Below, one piece after another: positions 33,866 to 42,308 of a stretch of 64,000 nt of DNA. Source of the DNA: Ruminococcus sp. AF31-8BH (GTDB lineage Bacteria; Bacillota; Clostridia; Lachnospirales; Lachnospiraceae); NCBI RefSeq assembly GCF_003460605.1, contig NZ_QTVN01000021.1, positions 11,732 through 75,731 of the forward strand, read 5' to 3'. Numbering within the stretch: position 1 is the stretch's first letter; every line of letters starts with the position of its first letter. A program made the translations under genes and the position numbers. The notes beneath the pieces are model-generated. The model was given only the letters and a program-made list of their open reading frames with translations, was not told the origin of the DNA and ran no database searches.

Positions 33866-36800
33866 GATTAATGCAATACGTCTGATCAATGTGAATTACA
33901 ACAACAATGCATATCGCATCAGTGATGAAACCATGTATTTCAATGGAGAAAGTACATTGCTTTCTCTTCAGAATGGCGGCGGAAAATCCGTACTGGTGCA
34001 GATGCTGACAGCCCCATTTGTCCATCAGAGATATCGCAATACCAAGGACCGTCTGTTTGAAAGCTATTTCACAACCAATAAACCCTCTTTTATTCTGGTG
34101 GAATGGGTCCTTGACCAGGGCGCAGGCTATGTCCTTACCGGGCTTATGGTGAGAAAAGCCCAGGATCTGCAGGAGGACAAAAAAGAGAACCTGGATATAA
34201 TCGGCATTGTGAGTGAATATCAGGAGCCATGTATTCAGGACATCCGTCATCTTCCCGTAGTTGAAAAGGGCAAAAAAGAGATGATTCTGAAGAATTTCAA
34301 TTCCTGTAAACTGTTGTTCGAAAGCTACAAAAAAGACAGGGATATGAAGTTTTTCTATTATGACCTGACCAACTATGCCCAGTCCCGGCAGTACTTTGAC
34401 AAGCTGATGGAATACCAGATCAATTATAAGGAATGGGAGACTATCATTAAGAAAATTAATGTGAAAGAGTCTGGCTTATCCGATCTTTTTTCCGACTGCA
34501 GAGATGAAAAAGGCCTGACAGAAAAGTGGTTTCTGGAAGCCATTGAGAGCAAGCTGAATAAAGACAAAAACCGTATCCGCGAGTTCCAGTCTATTCTGGA
34601 AAAATACGCTGGACAGTACAAGGATAACCGTTCCAAAATCAAGCGAAGAGACAATATCCGTGCCTTTAAAGAAGAGGCAGAGTCTATCCGCACAAGGGCA
34701 GAAGAATATCAGGAAGCTGAGCGTGAAGAGGGAAAGCAGGAGAACAAAATTGCCTGGTTTATCCATGATGTGAACGCTCTTTTGAATGACACCCAAAAGG
34801 AATACAGTGCGTCAAAAGAACAGCTGGAAGGTCTGGATAAGGCTGTTGCAAGAGTAGAATATGAGGAGCTTTCCAGCAAGGTTTATGAAAGTGAAAAAGA
34901 GAAAAACCTTCATCTTAGTGACCGTGATATGATTGATATGGAACGGGAAAATCTTCAGGAAGAGGCAGCTAAGACACAGGAAAAGCTGCATATTCTGGCT
35001 TGTGCCAGAGGACAGCAGTCCGTTAATGAGGAGAAAGGGGAATTAGAGCTTCTCCGGGAAAAAATTGCGGTGGCAAGGAAGCAGGGAGAGGATCTGGAGC
35101 CAGAGCGCAGGGCACTTGGATTTTCACTGAAATGCTTTTTTGAGGGACAGCTTCGGGATAACCGCGGGCAGCAAAACATACAGAATGAAAGTGCAAAAAA
35201 GGCAGGAGAAGAGGCTGACAAAAAAGCGCAAAAAATTCAGGAGCTGGAAGAAAAAATACGTGATTGTTTTGGAAAAAAAGGAAAACTGGAAAGCCAGATT
35301 GAAGCATACAGCCGCGTGGAAGAACAGTACAATTCCAAATATCAGGAAGAATTAAGGCGCAATATTCTTGGCAGTTATGAAGCTGGAACCCTTCAGATCT
35401 GTCAGCAGATTTACGAACAGGATCTGGAAAAAGCAGTGCGGGAGCGCACCGAAAGCCAGAAAAAATGGGAAGCAGACAAGGAAACAATCCGTGGTCAGGA
35501 GCGCAGATTAGAAGATAAAAAAGAAGCTTTAATTCACAAGAAAATAAAAATTCAGAAGCAGACAGGCAGATATCAGACCTATGAAAAAGAACTGGAAGAC
35601 AGAAAAGCGGTTCTCAAATATCTGGATATGGAAGAACGCTATCTCCTGGATCGGGAAAGGATTCTTGACGTTTCAGGACGAAAGCTGCGGGAACTGGAAG
35701 AACTTCGCAGAAATCTGGAGAAGGAAGAGGACACTCTGGAAAAGGAATACACAGGCCTGACCAGCGGCAAAGTCCTGGAACTGCCAGAAGAACTGGAAAA
35801 TGAACTGAAAAACCTGGATATCCATGCAGTTTACGGTATGGAATGGCTGAAAAAGAACGGCTATTCCCAGAAGAAAAACCAGGAGCTTGTGCGTCGAAAT
35901 CCGTTCCTTCCGTACGCCCTGATTCTTACCAGGCAGGAGATGGAAAAGCTGGGACGAAATGGGAAAAACATTTGTACTTCTTTTCCAGTACCTATTGTAG
36001 AAAGGGAAAAGCTTGAGGAAGTTCAGGAGAAATACGCGGATAAAATTGTAAGATTTCCGGGAATCAGTTTTTATATTCTGTTTAATGAAAACCTGTTGGA
36101 TGAAGAGAAGCTTCAGGCAATGATCTGGGAGAAAAGGCAGAAGCTGGAAAAAATCGGGCAGGCTGTTTTACTTCGCAAAAAGGAATATGCAGAGTATTTC
36201 CAGCGTCAGGAAATGATCAAAAATCAGACCGTGACAAAGGAAAGCTGGCAGGAAGTACAGGAAACTCTGGAGAAGCTGGAAGAAGAGAAAAAGCGTCTGG
36301 AAAAGGAAATAAGGGACGATTCCCAGAGTCTTGAAAAACTGAAAAAAGACCATGATGAACTGCAGGCTTTTATTGCCAGGGCGGGAATGGAAATTCAGCG
36401 TCAGCGACAAAAGCTGGAGGATTTTAAGCAGCTGAAAAGGGACTACGACTCCTATGAAAGCAACCGTGAAGTACTGGAAAAGTGCAAAAAAGAAGAAGCA
36501 CGCTATCAGGAAAATCAGAAGCTTGCCAGAGACCGGCAGAGGAAACTTCTGGAAGAAAAGAAGACTTTGGAATACAGTATAAACATGCTGGGCAGGGAAG
36601 AAGAACGGCTTAGTGAGAAGTATGCCCGATATGCCGCATATGAGAATGCGGAACAGAATTTTCACATAGATGAGAGTTTGTCGGCAGATCAGATGGAAGC
36701 ACGTTATGAAGCAATTACCTCGGTTCTTTCCCAGGAACTGAAAGATCTGGAAGCACAGGAGAAGAAAGTGGCAGGACGTTTCCAGCGGGCAATGGATGAC

Positions 36801-38267
36801 CTTGAGTACCAGCAGAAAAAATACAAATTAAAGCCTTCGCAGTGGCAAAATGTGTTTTATGACCGGAAAGAAGAAACGCACCAGGAAGTAATACTGGAAG
36901 ATTTTCAGCGTAAAATCCAGACGAAAGATCTGCAGTGGAATGAGGCTGATAAAAAGGCTGCGGTTGCGCAGAGTAGGATCAGCGAACTGATGAAACGAAT
37001 CCGTTCTGTATGCGGCATGGAGAATCCGCTCCCTCAGAATGAAATTCAGGGACAGGATTTTGCGGCACGAAGAAACCAGCTCCTTTTCCAGATAAAAGAA
37101 GAAAAAAAGCATGCTGATTTCCTGAATGGAAAGGTTCGAAGCTATGAAGAAAATTTAACTGCTTTGTCAGAATATAATGAGCTGATTCCAGCAGAAACAG
37201 AAGAGTGGGAAACTATTTCCTTTGATATGGAAGCTGCAGAACTGAGAAAGTTTAAAGGGATTCTCATTCGCGATTACAATCAGAGAATCAGGGATACCAG
37301 ACAGAAAAAAGAAGAACTGGTGCAGCTGTTAAACAAGATAGTCCGGATGGAAGCGTTCCAGGATGATTTCTACCGGAAGCCGCTGGAGCAGATGCTGGAA
37401 CTCTCCGGAGATGCAGGCCGGGTTCTGATCCAGTTGAGAACAACGGTGCAGTCTTACGATAGTCTTATGGAAAAGCTTGAAGTGGACATTTCCGTAGTAG
37501 AAAGAGAAAAGGAAAGAATCGTAGAGCTTATGGAGGATTATGTTCAGGAAATCCACAGAAATCTTGGAAAGATTGATCATAATTCCACTATTACAATTCG
37601 GGAAAAGCCTGTAAAAATGTTAAGGATCCAGATTCCTGACTGGGAAGAAAATGCAGGACTTTATCATCTTCGTCTGGAGGATTTTATAGATAAGGTTACT
37701 ATGGAAGGGGTGGAGCTTTTCGAGAGAAATGAAAATGCCCAGGAATTTTTCGGCTCCAGCATTACTACCAGAAATCTTTACGATCAGGTTGTAGGAATTG
37801 GAAATGTGCAGATCCATCTTTATAAAATCGAAGCTCAGAGAGAATATCCCATAACCTGGAAAGAAGTAGCGAGAAACTCTGGAGGCGAGGGATTTTTATC
37901 TGCGTTTGTTATTTTGTCCAGCCTTCTGTACTATATGCGAAAAGATGATACAGACATTTTTGCTGACAGAAATGAAGGAAAGGTTCTGATCATGGATAAT
38001 CCTTTTGCACAGACAAATGCTTCCCATTTGCTGATTCCGCTGATGGATATGGCGAAGAAAACCAATACCCAGCTGATCTGTCTCACCGGATTGGGCGGAG
38101 ATTCCATTTACAACCGTTTTGACAATATTTATATTCTAAATCTCATTGCCGCCAGCCTCCGCGGCGGCATGCAGTATCTGAAAGCAGAGCATAAAAGAGG
38201 CAAAGAGCCAGATGAACTGATCACAGCCAGAATCGAGGTTGGGGAGCAGCAGGAACTGTTGTTTTAA
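33858..38267 (+). CDS. jetC: Wadjet SMC-like ATPase JetC
   Basis: A 1469-residue MukB/SMC-type motor. The N-terminal ATPase half carries Walker A (LQNGGGKSVLVQ, Lys43), followed by about 1200 residues dominated by coiled coil with a hinge-like region near the middle. The C-terminal half has the ABC signature RNSGGEGFLSAFVIL (about 1340) and a variant Walker B, VLIMDNPFAQT (about 1376), with Asn-Pro after the Asp, as is usual in this group. The complex extrudes DNA loops and presents small circles to JetD. The ATG at 33858 overlaps jetB; an upstream in-frame ATG at 33822 lies inside jetB and is unlikely. Confidence 0.92.
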   Translation: MSKINAIRLINVNYNNNAYRISDETMYFNGESTLLSLQNGGGKSVLVQMLTAPFVHQRYRNTKDRLFESYFTTNKPSFILVEWVLDQGAGYVLTGLMVRKAQDLQEDKKENLDIIGIVSEYQEPCIQDIRHLPVVEKGKKEMILKNFNSCKLLFESYKKDRDMKFFYYDLTNYAQSRQYFDKLMEYQINYKEWETIIKKINVKESGLSDLFSDCRDEKGLTEKWFLEAIESKLNKDKNRIREFQSILEKYAGQYKDNRSKIKRRDNIRAFKEEAESIRTRAEEYQEAEREEGKQENKIAWFIHDVNALLNDTQKEYSASKEQLEGLDKAVARVEYEELSSKVYESEKEKNLHLSDRDMIDMERENLQEEAAKTQEKLHILACARGQQSVNEEKGELELLREKIAVARKQGEDLEPERRALGFSLKCFFEGQLRDNRGQQNIQNESAKKAGEEADKKAQKIQELEEKIRDCFGKKGKLESQIEAYSRVEEQYNSKYQEELRRNILGSYEAGTLQICQQIYEQDLEKAVRERTESQKKWEADKETIRGQERRLEDKKEALIHKKIKIQKQTGRYQTYEKELEDRKAVLKYLDMEERYLLDRERILDVSGRKLRELEELRRNLEKEEDTLEKEYTGLTSGKVLELPEELENELKNLDIHAVYGMEWLKKNGYSQKKNQELVRRNPFLPYALILTRQEMEKLGRNGKNICTSFPVPIVEREKLEEVQEKYADKIVRFPGISFYILFNENLLDEEKLQAMIWEKRQKLEKIGQAVLLRKKEYAEYFQRQEMIKNQTVTKESWQEVQETLEKLEEEKKRLEKEIRDDSQSLEKLKKDHDELQAFIARAGMEIQRQRQKLEDFKQLKRDYDSYESNREVLEKCKKEEARYQENQKLARDRQRKLLEEKKTLEYSINMLGREEERLSEKYARYAAYENAEQNFHIDESLSADQMEARYEAITSVLSQELKDLEAQEKKVAGRFQRAMDDLEYQQKKYKLKPSQWQNVFYDRKEETHQEVILEDFQRKIQTKDLQWNEADKKAAVAQSRISELMKRIRSVCGMENPLPQNEIQGQDFAARRNQLLFQIKEEKKHADFLNGKVRSYEENLTALSEYNELIPAETEEWETISFDMEAAELRKFKGILIRDYNQRIRDTRQKKEELVQLLNKIVRMEAFQDDFYRKPLEQMLELSGDAGRVLIQLRTTVQSYDSLMEKLEVDISVVEREKERIVELMEDYVQEIHRNLGKIDHNSTITIREKPVKMLRIQIPDWEENAGLYHLRLEDFIDKVTMEGVELFERNENAQEFFGSSITTRNLYDQVVGIGNVQIHLYKIEAQREYPITWKEVARNSGGEGFLSAFVILSSLLYYMRKDDTDIFADRNEGKVLIMDNPFAQTNASHLLIPLMDMAKKTNTQLICLTGLGGDSIYNRFDNIYILNLIAASLRGGMQYLKAEHKRGKEPDELITARIEVGEQQELLF

Positions 38268-38295
38268 AAATTGGGGAAACTAAGCTATAAATAAA

Positions 38296-38334
38296 AACAG
38301 GATGAAAAGCCTTGGATTTACTTTTCATCCTGTT
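38296..38334 (+). terminator. Terminator hairpin after the Wadjet operon
   Basis: A perfect 14-bp stem (AACAGGATGAAAAG/CTTTTCATCCTGTT) with an 11-base loop lies 28 bases after jetC. The usual T-run is replaced by a T-rich tandem repeat. Confidence 0.7.
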
Positions 38335-38394
38335 ATCACTTGTTTTATCACTTGTTTTATCACTTGTTTTATCGCTTGCTTTATCGCTTATTTT
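38335..38394 (+). repeat. Five tandem 12-bp repeats
   Basis: ATCACTTGTTTT occurs three times in exact succession (38335-38370), followed by two variant units, ATCGCTTGCTTT and ATCGCTTATTTT. It lies directly after the jetC terminator. The unit is too short for CRISPR. It could be slippage DNA or a binding array. Confidence 0.85.
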
Positions 38395-38457
38395 TCTTTG
38401 CTTGTTTTTATATCAACTGTTTTGTAAAACGTGAGGGGTAAAATTGTTCGATTGGGA

Positions 38458-39048
38458 TTAATTAAACTCCTCCGGTTCCACATATTTCTCATTGGAATAG
38501 CTGAATCCGTTCTGATACTTCACAGTCAGGTACAGTGTTTTATCCCCGTCTGCGATTTTAACGAAGCAGACTTTGTTGTCGTTGAATTTATTGGTAATGT
38601 CAATGCTCTGGTTGTGGTAATAAACCCAGACACTGCCGTCTTCCTCGTATTCTACGTCTGGAGAGTCGATTTCTTCCATAAGCTCTTCTGCGGTAAGCGA
38701 ACGCTGTGTTCCATCGGCTTCAAAGGCAATTCCACCGCCGCCGGATTCCTGGAGTTCTCCATTTTCATCGTAGTATTCCATAGTATAAGTGCCGTTATCG
38801 GAAACATTCAGAGTGGCGTTGGTCTGGTCGCCGTGGATCCAGAGCTGGATGGTACGCTGGATGCCGCCTACATTAGCCGCATAAGCGGTTCCGGTTCCAC
38901 CAAGAAGAATGCATCCTGCAATAACGGCTGCTGCTGTTTTCATTTTTGTTCTTTTCTGTAATCTTGCCATATTTTTTACCTCCCGAAATGAGCTTTCAGA
39001 GGTCTGTAATACAGAAAATGCTTTTTTATATTTTTCGTGATTAGTCAT
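38458..39048 (-). CDS. Membrane-anchored partner of an ECF sigma factor
   Basis: A 196-residue protein: ~35 cytoplasmic residues, one membrane helix (about 36-58, AAAVIAGCILLGGTGTAYAA), then an outer domain of beta character with a DVEYEEDGSVWVYYHNQS stretch. It overlaps the sigma factor gene by 8 bases and follows it, which is the usual place of an anti-sigma factor. The short inner part does not show the zinc HxxxCxxC motif, so it may be a sensor or an atypical anti-sigma factor. Confidence 0.7.
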   Translation of the reverse strand: MTNHEKYKKAFSVLQTSESSFREVKNMARLQKRTKMKTAAAVIAGCILLGGTGTAYAANVGGIQRTIQLWIHGDQTNATLNVSDNGTYTMEYYDENGELQESGGGGIAFEADGTQRSLTAEELMEEIDSPDVEYEEDGSVWVYYHNQSIDITNKFNDNKVCFVKIADGDKTLYLTVKYQNGFSYSNEKYVEPEEFN

Positions 39049-39520
39049 TTTCCCATTCCTCCTTTAATGAATCCCGTAGCAAAGCCCTTCCCCGGGAAAG
39101 CCGGACCTTTACATTGCTTTCAGAGAGCTTCAGGATATCGGCAATTTCCCGTACGGAATAATCCTCATAATAAAATAAGTGAATGACAATTCGGTACTTG
39201 TCTGGAAGCTTCATCACCTCTTCGAACAGGTCTCTGGACTGGGAATTAGGAAAAGTAAGAGTTTCTATGTAATCCTCCAGAGAGCATTTGTTTTTCTTCC
39301 AGAAAGTCCGGTTTATATTTCTGGCCTTATTAATGACGACCCGAAGAAGCCATGCCCGGATGTGCTGCTCACTTTCAAATTCTTTTCTGCTGGTGTAATA
39401 CTGAACGAATGTCTCCTGAACTACGTCCTCGGCGTCCATCTGGTTCTGGCAGGTGTTAAAAGCTGCCGCGTAGAGACTGTTCTGGTAACGCTCGATCAGC
39501 TGCTGTACTGGTTGTCTCAT
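39041..39520 (-). CDS. ECF-type RNA polymerase sigma factor
   Basis: A 159-residue sigma-70 family member of the extracytoplasmic-function group. Region 2 includes QNQMDAEDVVQETFVQYY and IRAWLLRVVINKARN (about residues 25-70). Region 4 includes LPDKYRIVIHLFYYEDYSVREIADIL with the HTH KLSESNVKVRLSRGRALL (about 105-150). It would direct polymerase to stress promoters, probably its own, controlled by the overlapping membrane protein. Confidence 0.93.
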   Translation of the reverse strand: MRQPVQQLIERYQNSLYAAAFNTCQNQMDAEDVVQETFVQYYTSRKEFESEQHIRAWLLRVVINKARNINRTFWKKNKCSLEDYIETLTFPNSQSRDLFEEVMKLPDKYRIVIHLFYYEDYSVREIADILKLSESNVKVRLSRGRALLRDSLKEEWEND

Positions 39521-39681
39521 GAGAACTCCTTTTGCTGTTGTTTCGGTGAAACGTCAACATTTTATATTTCCTTTTAGGTACCTTCACTTATAATACAAAT
39601 GAGGTAAGGGGAAGGTTACAGGAATTTGAAAATAAATTACAGAAAAGAAAATTTGCAGGAGTAACAGGAAAGGCGCCGATC

Positions 39682-40030
39682 TCAATCAACAATCGGCACC
39701 TTTGCAAGATCTCTCTTTAAGTTGCGAAACTGAGGGGGAAGTTCCTCCACAGACATGGACTGAGGCACCTGAACCGTTCCCGCATCCCTGGCTGTCTCAT
39801 AATACCAGCATTTGAAATCCAGCACATCCATAGTATGCTGCAGTTCTTCCATCTGAGCCTGAAGAATCTGGCGCTGCCTGTAAAAAAGCTGGAGCCGTTC
39901 TTCAATGGTGCTGTCTCCCTCCATGGCAAGATGGATGTATTCCCGGATATCCTTCAGGGACATTCCGGCCTTTTTTAGAATTCCTCCCGTCGTAAAATTG
40001 CCCGCAGCTGTCGCGGCAATCTTTCGTATA
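39682..40030 (-). pseudogene. MerR-family regulator, 5' end lost
   Basis: The readable part is a C-terminal MerR effector region (KKAGMSLKDIREYI, EERLQLFYRQRQILQAQMEEL, then DFKCWYYETARD). The in-frame sequence continues upstream of ATG 39963 as ILKKAGM preceded by a degenerate stretch and then hits a stop codon. The N-terminal DNA-binding winged helix (RYYE...GLL...) is missing. A separate start at 39963 would give a 93-residue fragment without a DNA-binding domain. It is probably a decayed gene. Confidence 0.7.
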
Positions 40031-40035
40031 ATGAA

Positions 40036-40358
40036 AAATTATATCATAGTTTGATAAGGATATCAAAGCTGGGATTAAGATTCACAGAATACCACCAAAT
40101 TTCGGTATGAAATTATGCAAAGAAAAGGTTGAATACATCACGAAGCGTTTTTTACGCAGGTCATGAACCGTAATTTAGCTTGCGGTAAATACTGCAAACA
40201 TGATATGCTATACAAAGGTGTTTCGGAAAAAGTGATTCTATGATAACGTTTCAAAACAGATCATTATCAGTGGGCTGATTTGAAACGCTGTGTGTGCGGC
40301 AGAAAAGCTGCCGGATTAAAAAGATATAAAAAGAAATATAAGAAAGGAATTTAATATC
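40036..40358. other. Gene-free stretch with small dyads
   Basis: About 320 A/T-rich bases. There is an inverted repeat CGTTTCAAA (40247-40255) / TTTGAAACG (40279-40287) and a hairpin CGGCAG/CTGCCG near 40301-40317 close to the next gene. No ORF with a ribosome binding site was found. Confidence 0.5.
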
Positions 40359-40793
40359 TTGGAAAATAAAATGGATAACAAAATCGACGAAGATTTATTA
40401 GGAAATGAAAAAATAGAAGAAGCCATCGCAGGTCTTCAGCAGAGTCCTACCGAAGAGCTCCTGGCTCATGCACTGACTGTTGTGCGCAGGCGCATGCGGG
40501 AAAATGGTCAGGTGATCATTGCCGTAGAACCAAACGCGGCAGCAGACCAGATGAAGCTCCAGGCAGTGAAAACTTCCGACGGAAACAGCTGGTGGACAGT
40601 ATTTACCAGCTTTGACGAGGAAATGAAAGGCAGCGGAAGCGTAATGTCTACCTTCATGACAGACATTGGAAAAGTGCTGGAAGCTGCACTGTCGGAAGAG
40701 GAAATACACGGCGTCATAATCAATCCCTGGAATCGCACATTGATGTTAGACAAGACCCTGATCCGGATCATTCTGGGAAATATGGCACAGTAA
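40359..40793 (+). CDS. SseB-like domain protein
   Basis: A 144-residue soluble protein resembling the SseB N-terminal domain: an acidic N-terminal helix region, then WWTVFTSFDEEMKG (about residues 77-90) and a C-terminal HGVIINPWNRTLMLDKTLI (about 117-135). These features recur in SseB-like proteins of Clostridia, whose function is poorly known. The start may be TTG 40359 (AGAAAGGA upstream) or ATG 40371. Confidence 0.7.
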   Translation: MENKMDNKIDEDLLGNEKIEEAIAGLQQSPTEELLAHALTVVRRRMRENGQVIIAVEPNAAADQMKLQAVKTSDGNSWWTVFTSFDEEMKGSGSVMSTFMTDIGKVLEAALSEEEIHGVIINPWNRTLMLDKTLIRIILGNMAQ

Positions 40794-40891
40794 TTTACTG
40801 AGGCACTTAAAGCCTGTTGGGGAGGTGTAGAAAATTTTTTTCTTCAGACAGCCCGGGAGATATTATCAAAAATCAAATAGGTTCGCGTTAG

Positions 40892-40929
40892 AAGCTGCCG
40901 GATGCAAGTTAAAAAGCATCTGGCAGCTT
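40892..40929 (+). terminator. Terminator after the SseB-like gene
   Basis: A 14-bp stem (AAGCTGCCGGATGC/GCATCTGGCAGCTT, with wobble) and a 10-base A-rich loop, followed by TTCC. It lies 100 bases past the stop codon. Confidence 0.65.
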
Positions 40930-41014
40930 TTCCTATAGATAAAATTCTATGGGAATCATTCATTACAAAGAAAATTCACAGCACAGAATTGTTTCCAATA
41001 TTTCCTATAAATTA

Positions 41015-41059
41015 TTGACAAACGATAATTATAAGTTATAATAAAACTATAAATTATCG
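41015..41059 (+). promoter_or_regulatory. Promoter with dyad for the DUF2975/HTH operon
   Basis: TTGACA (41015-41020), 16 bases, TATAAT (41037-41042). An inverted repeat CGATAATT (41023-41030) / AATTATCG (41052-41059) spans the -10 region, a likely operator, possibly for the HTH protein encoded second in the operon. Confidence 0.65.
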
Positions 41060-41086
41060 AAAAACAATAATTAAAGGAGGACAATC

Positions 41087-42064
41087 ATGAAAGAAAAACA
41101 TCTGCTCACTTTACTGTCAATAGAAGCAGCTGCCTGTGTCCTGTTCTGTATTTTGCAGCGAAGCGTATCCGGCTTTTTCTCAACCATAGTGGCATTTCCA
41201 TTTGAACAGCTGGGAGAGGGACTAAGAGCGCTGTCACTTTCTGGAGGTGCCGGAAATGCAGCTGCCATTCTTTTTTACGTCCTGCTTAGTCTGATTCCAG
41301 CTGGAATCTGGCTGATCTTAAAGAAGAAACAGAAAGCCATGCCAATTGATTTTACGCTATTCCTGCTCAGCGTTCTTCTTTTTGTAGTCCTGTATTATAT
41401 GATCAATCCGGGCCTTATGGGTTTCGCTGTACCAGGGACGGGAAAATGGTCTCTTGGCAGCACCTTTTATTCTGTGCTTCTGGGATATCTTCTGATCCGT
41501 GCACTTTTGAAGTATCGGAACGCGGGAGCGAAGAAACTGCAGGAAGGACTGTGGCTGCTGCTTGGGGCTGTGAATATTGTGCTGGTATATGGGATCTTTG
41601 GCCAGGAACTGGGAAGTCTGCTGCTGAATCTGGAAACGGTTCAGAAAGGAAATACAGGTATCACTCTAAGTGATGGATTTTTCGCCTATTCCGATTTGAA
41701 CACAACCTATTTGTTTTTGTTCCTTCGTTTTGTAATTCGCATTTTGCCTTACGTGCTGAATATTATAATCGTTTTCCTGGCAAGAAGGCTCCTTACTGCT
41801 ATGAGAGAAGATCTGTATCGGGAAGAGAGCGTGAAAACCGCAGACAAATTAGCCAGATTCTGTATGTGGACCCTGATCGTCACCATCGGACTGGACGCTG
41901 GATTCAATCTGCTGCAGCTGTTTTTCCAGAGGCAGCTTTACCAGATGGATTATGTGGTCACGGTTCCCGTATTTTCTCTGGCCTTTGTGCTTGCAGTGCT
42001 GCTGTTTGCCAGATACATCCGGGAAATGCAGCGGCTGAAGGCGGACAATGATTTGTTTATTTGA
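41087..42064 (+). CDS. Multi-spanning membrane protein, DUF2975-like C terminus
   Basis: A 325-residue protein with about eight predicted membrane helices. The C-terminal half (from about residue 200: FLRFVIRILPYVLNIIIVFLARR ... RYIREMQRLKADNDLFI) follows the DUF2975 pattern, including its typical Asn-Asp ending. DUF2975 proteins are usually ~170 residues and paired with a YozG-type HTH protein, as here. This one is roughly double length, with an extra N-terminal membrane half. Function is unknown. AAAGGAGGACAATC precedes the ATG. Confidence 0.7.
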   Translation: MKEKHLLTLLSIEAAACVLFCILQRSVSGFFSTIVAFPFEQLGEGLRALSLSGGAGNAAAILFYVLLSLIPAGIWLILKKKQKAMPIDFTLFLLSVLLFVVLYYMINPGLMGFAVPGTGKWSLGSTFYSVLLGYLLIRALLKYRNAGAKKLQEGLWLLLGAVNIVLVYGIFGQELGSLLLNLETVQKGNTGITLSDGFFAYSDLNTTYLFLFLRFVIRILPYVLNIIIVFLARRLLTAMREDLYREESVKTADKLARFCMWTLIVTIGLDAGFNLLQLFFQRQLYQMDYVVTVPVFSLAFVLAVLLFARYIREMQRLKADNDLFI

Positions 42065-42077
42065 AAGGAAAATGCAT

Positions 42078-42308
42078 ATGGCAATTAAAGTATGCCTGGA
42101 AGAGGTTTTGAAAAGGCGGGGAATGACATCCAAGGAATTGTGCAGCCTGGTGAATATCACGGAGGCCAATCTTTCCGTTCTGCGAAGCGGCAAGGCAAAG
42201 GGCGTGCGATTCCACACGATCAACCGAATCTGTTACTTCCTGCAATGCGATGTTGGCGATATTCTGAAGTTTGACGGAAATCTGGAGGACGAGGAAAATG
42301 AAGAATAG
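42078..42308 (+). CDS. YozG-like Cro/C1 helix-turn-helix protein
   Basis: A 76-residue single-domain regulator: VCLEEVLKRRGMTSKELCSLV then ITEANLSVLRSGKAKGVRFHTINRICYFLQCDVGDIL, the compact HTH_26-type fold. ATG 42078 has GAAAGGAA 7-8 bases upstream. It lies 13 bases after the membrane protein and overlaps the next gene by 11 bases. It probably controls the operon through the dyad near 41023-41059. Confidence 0.88.
   Translation: MAIKVCLEEVLKRRGMTSKELCSLVNITEANLSVLRSGKAKGVRFHTINRICYFLQCDVGDILKFDGNLEDEENEE

Noticed and set aside
38335..38394. Tandem 12-bp repeats as a CRISPR array
   Set aside because: The units are contiguous, without spacers, and far shorter than CRISPR repeats; no cas genes are present.
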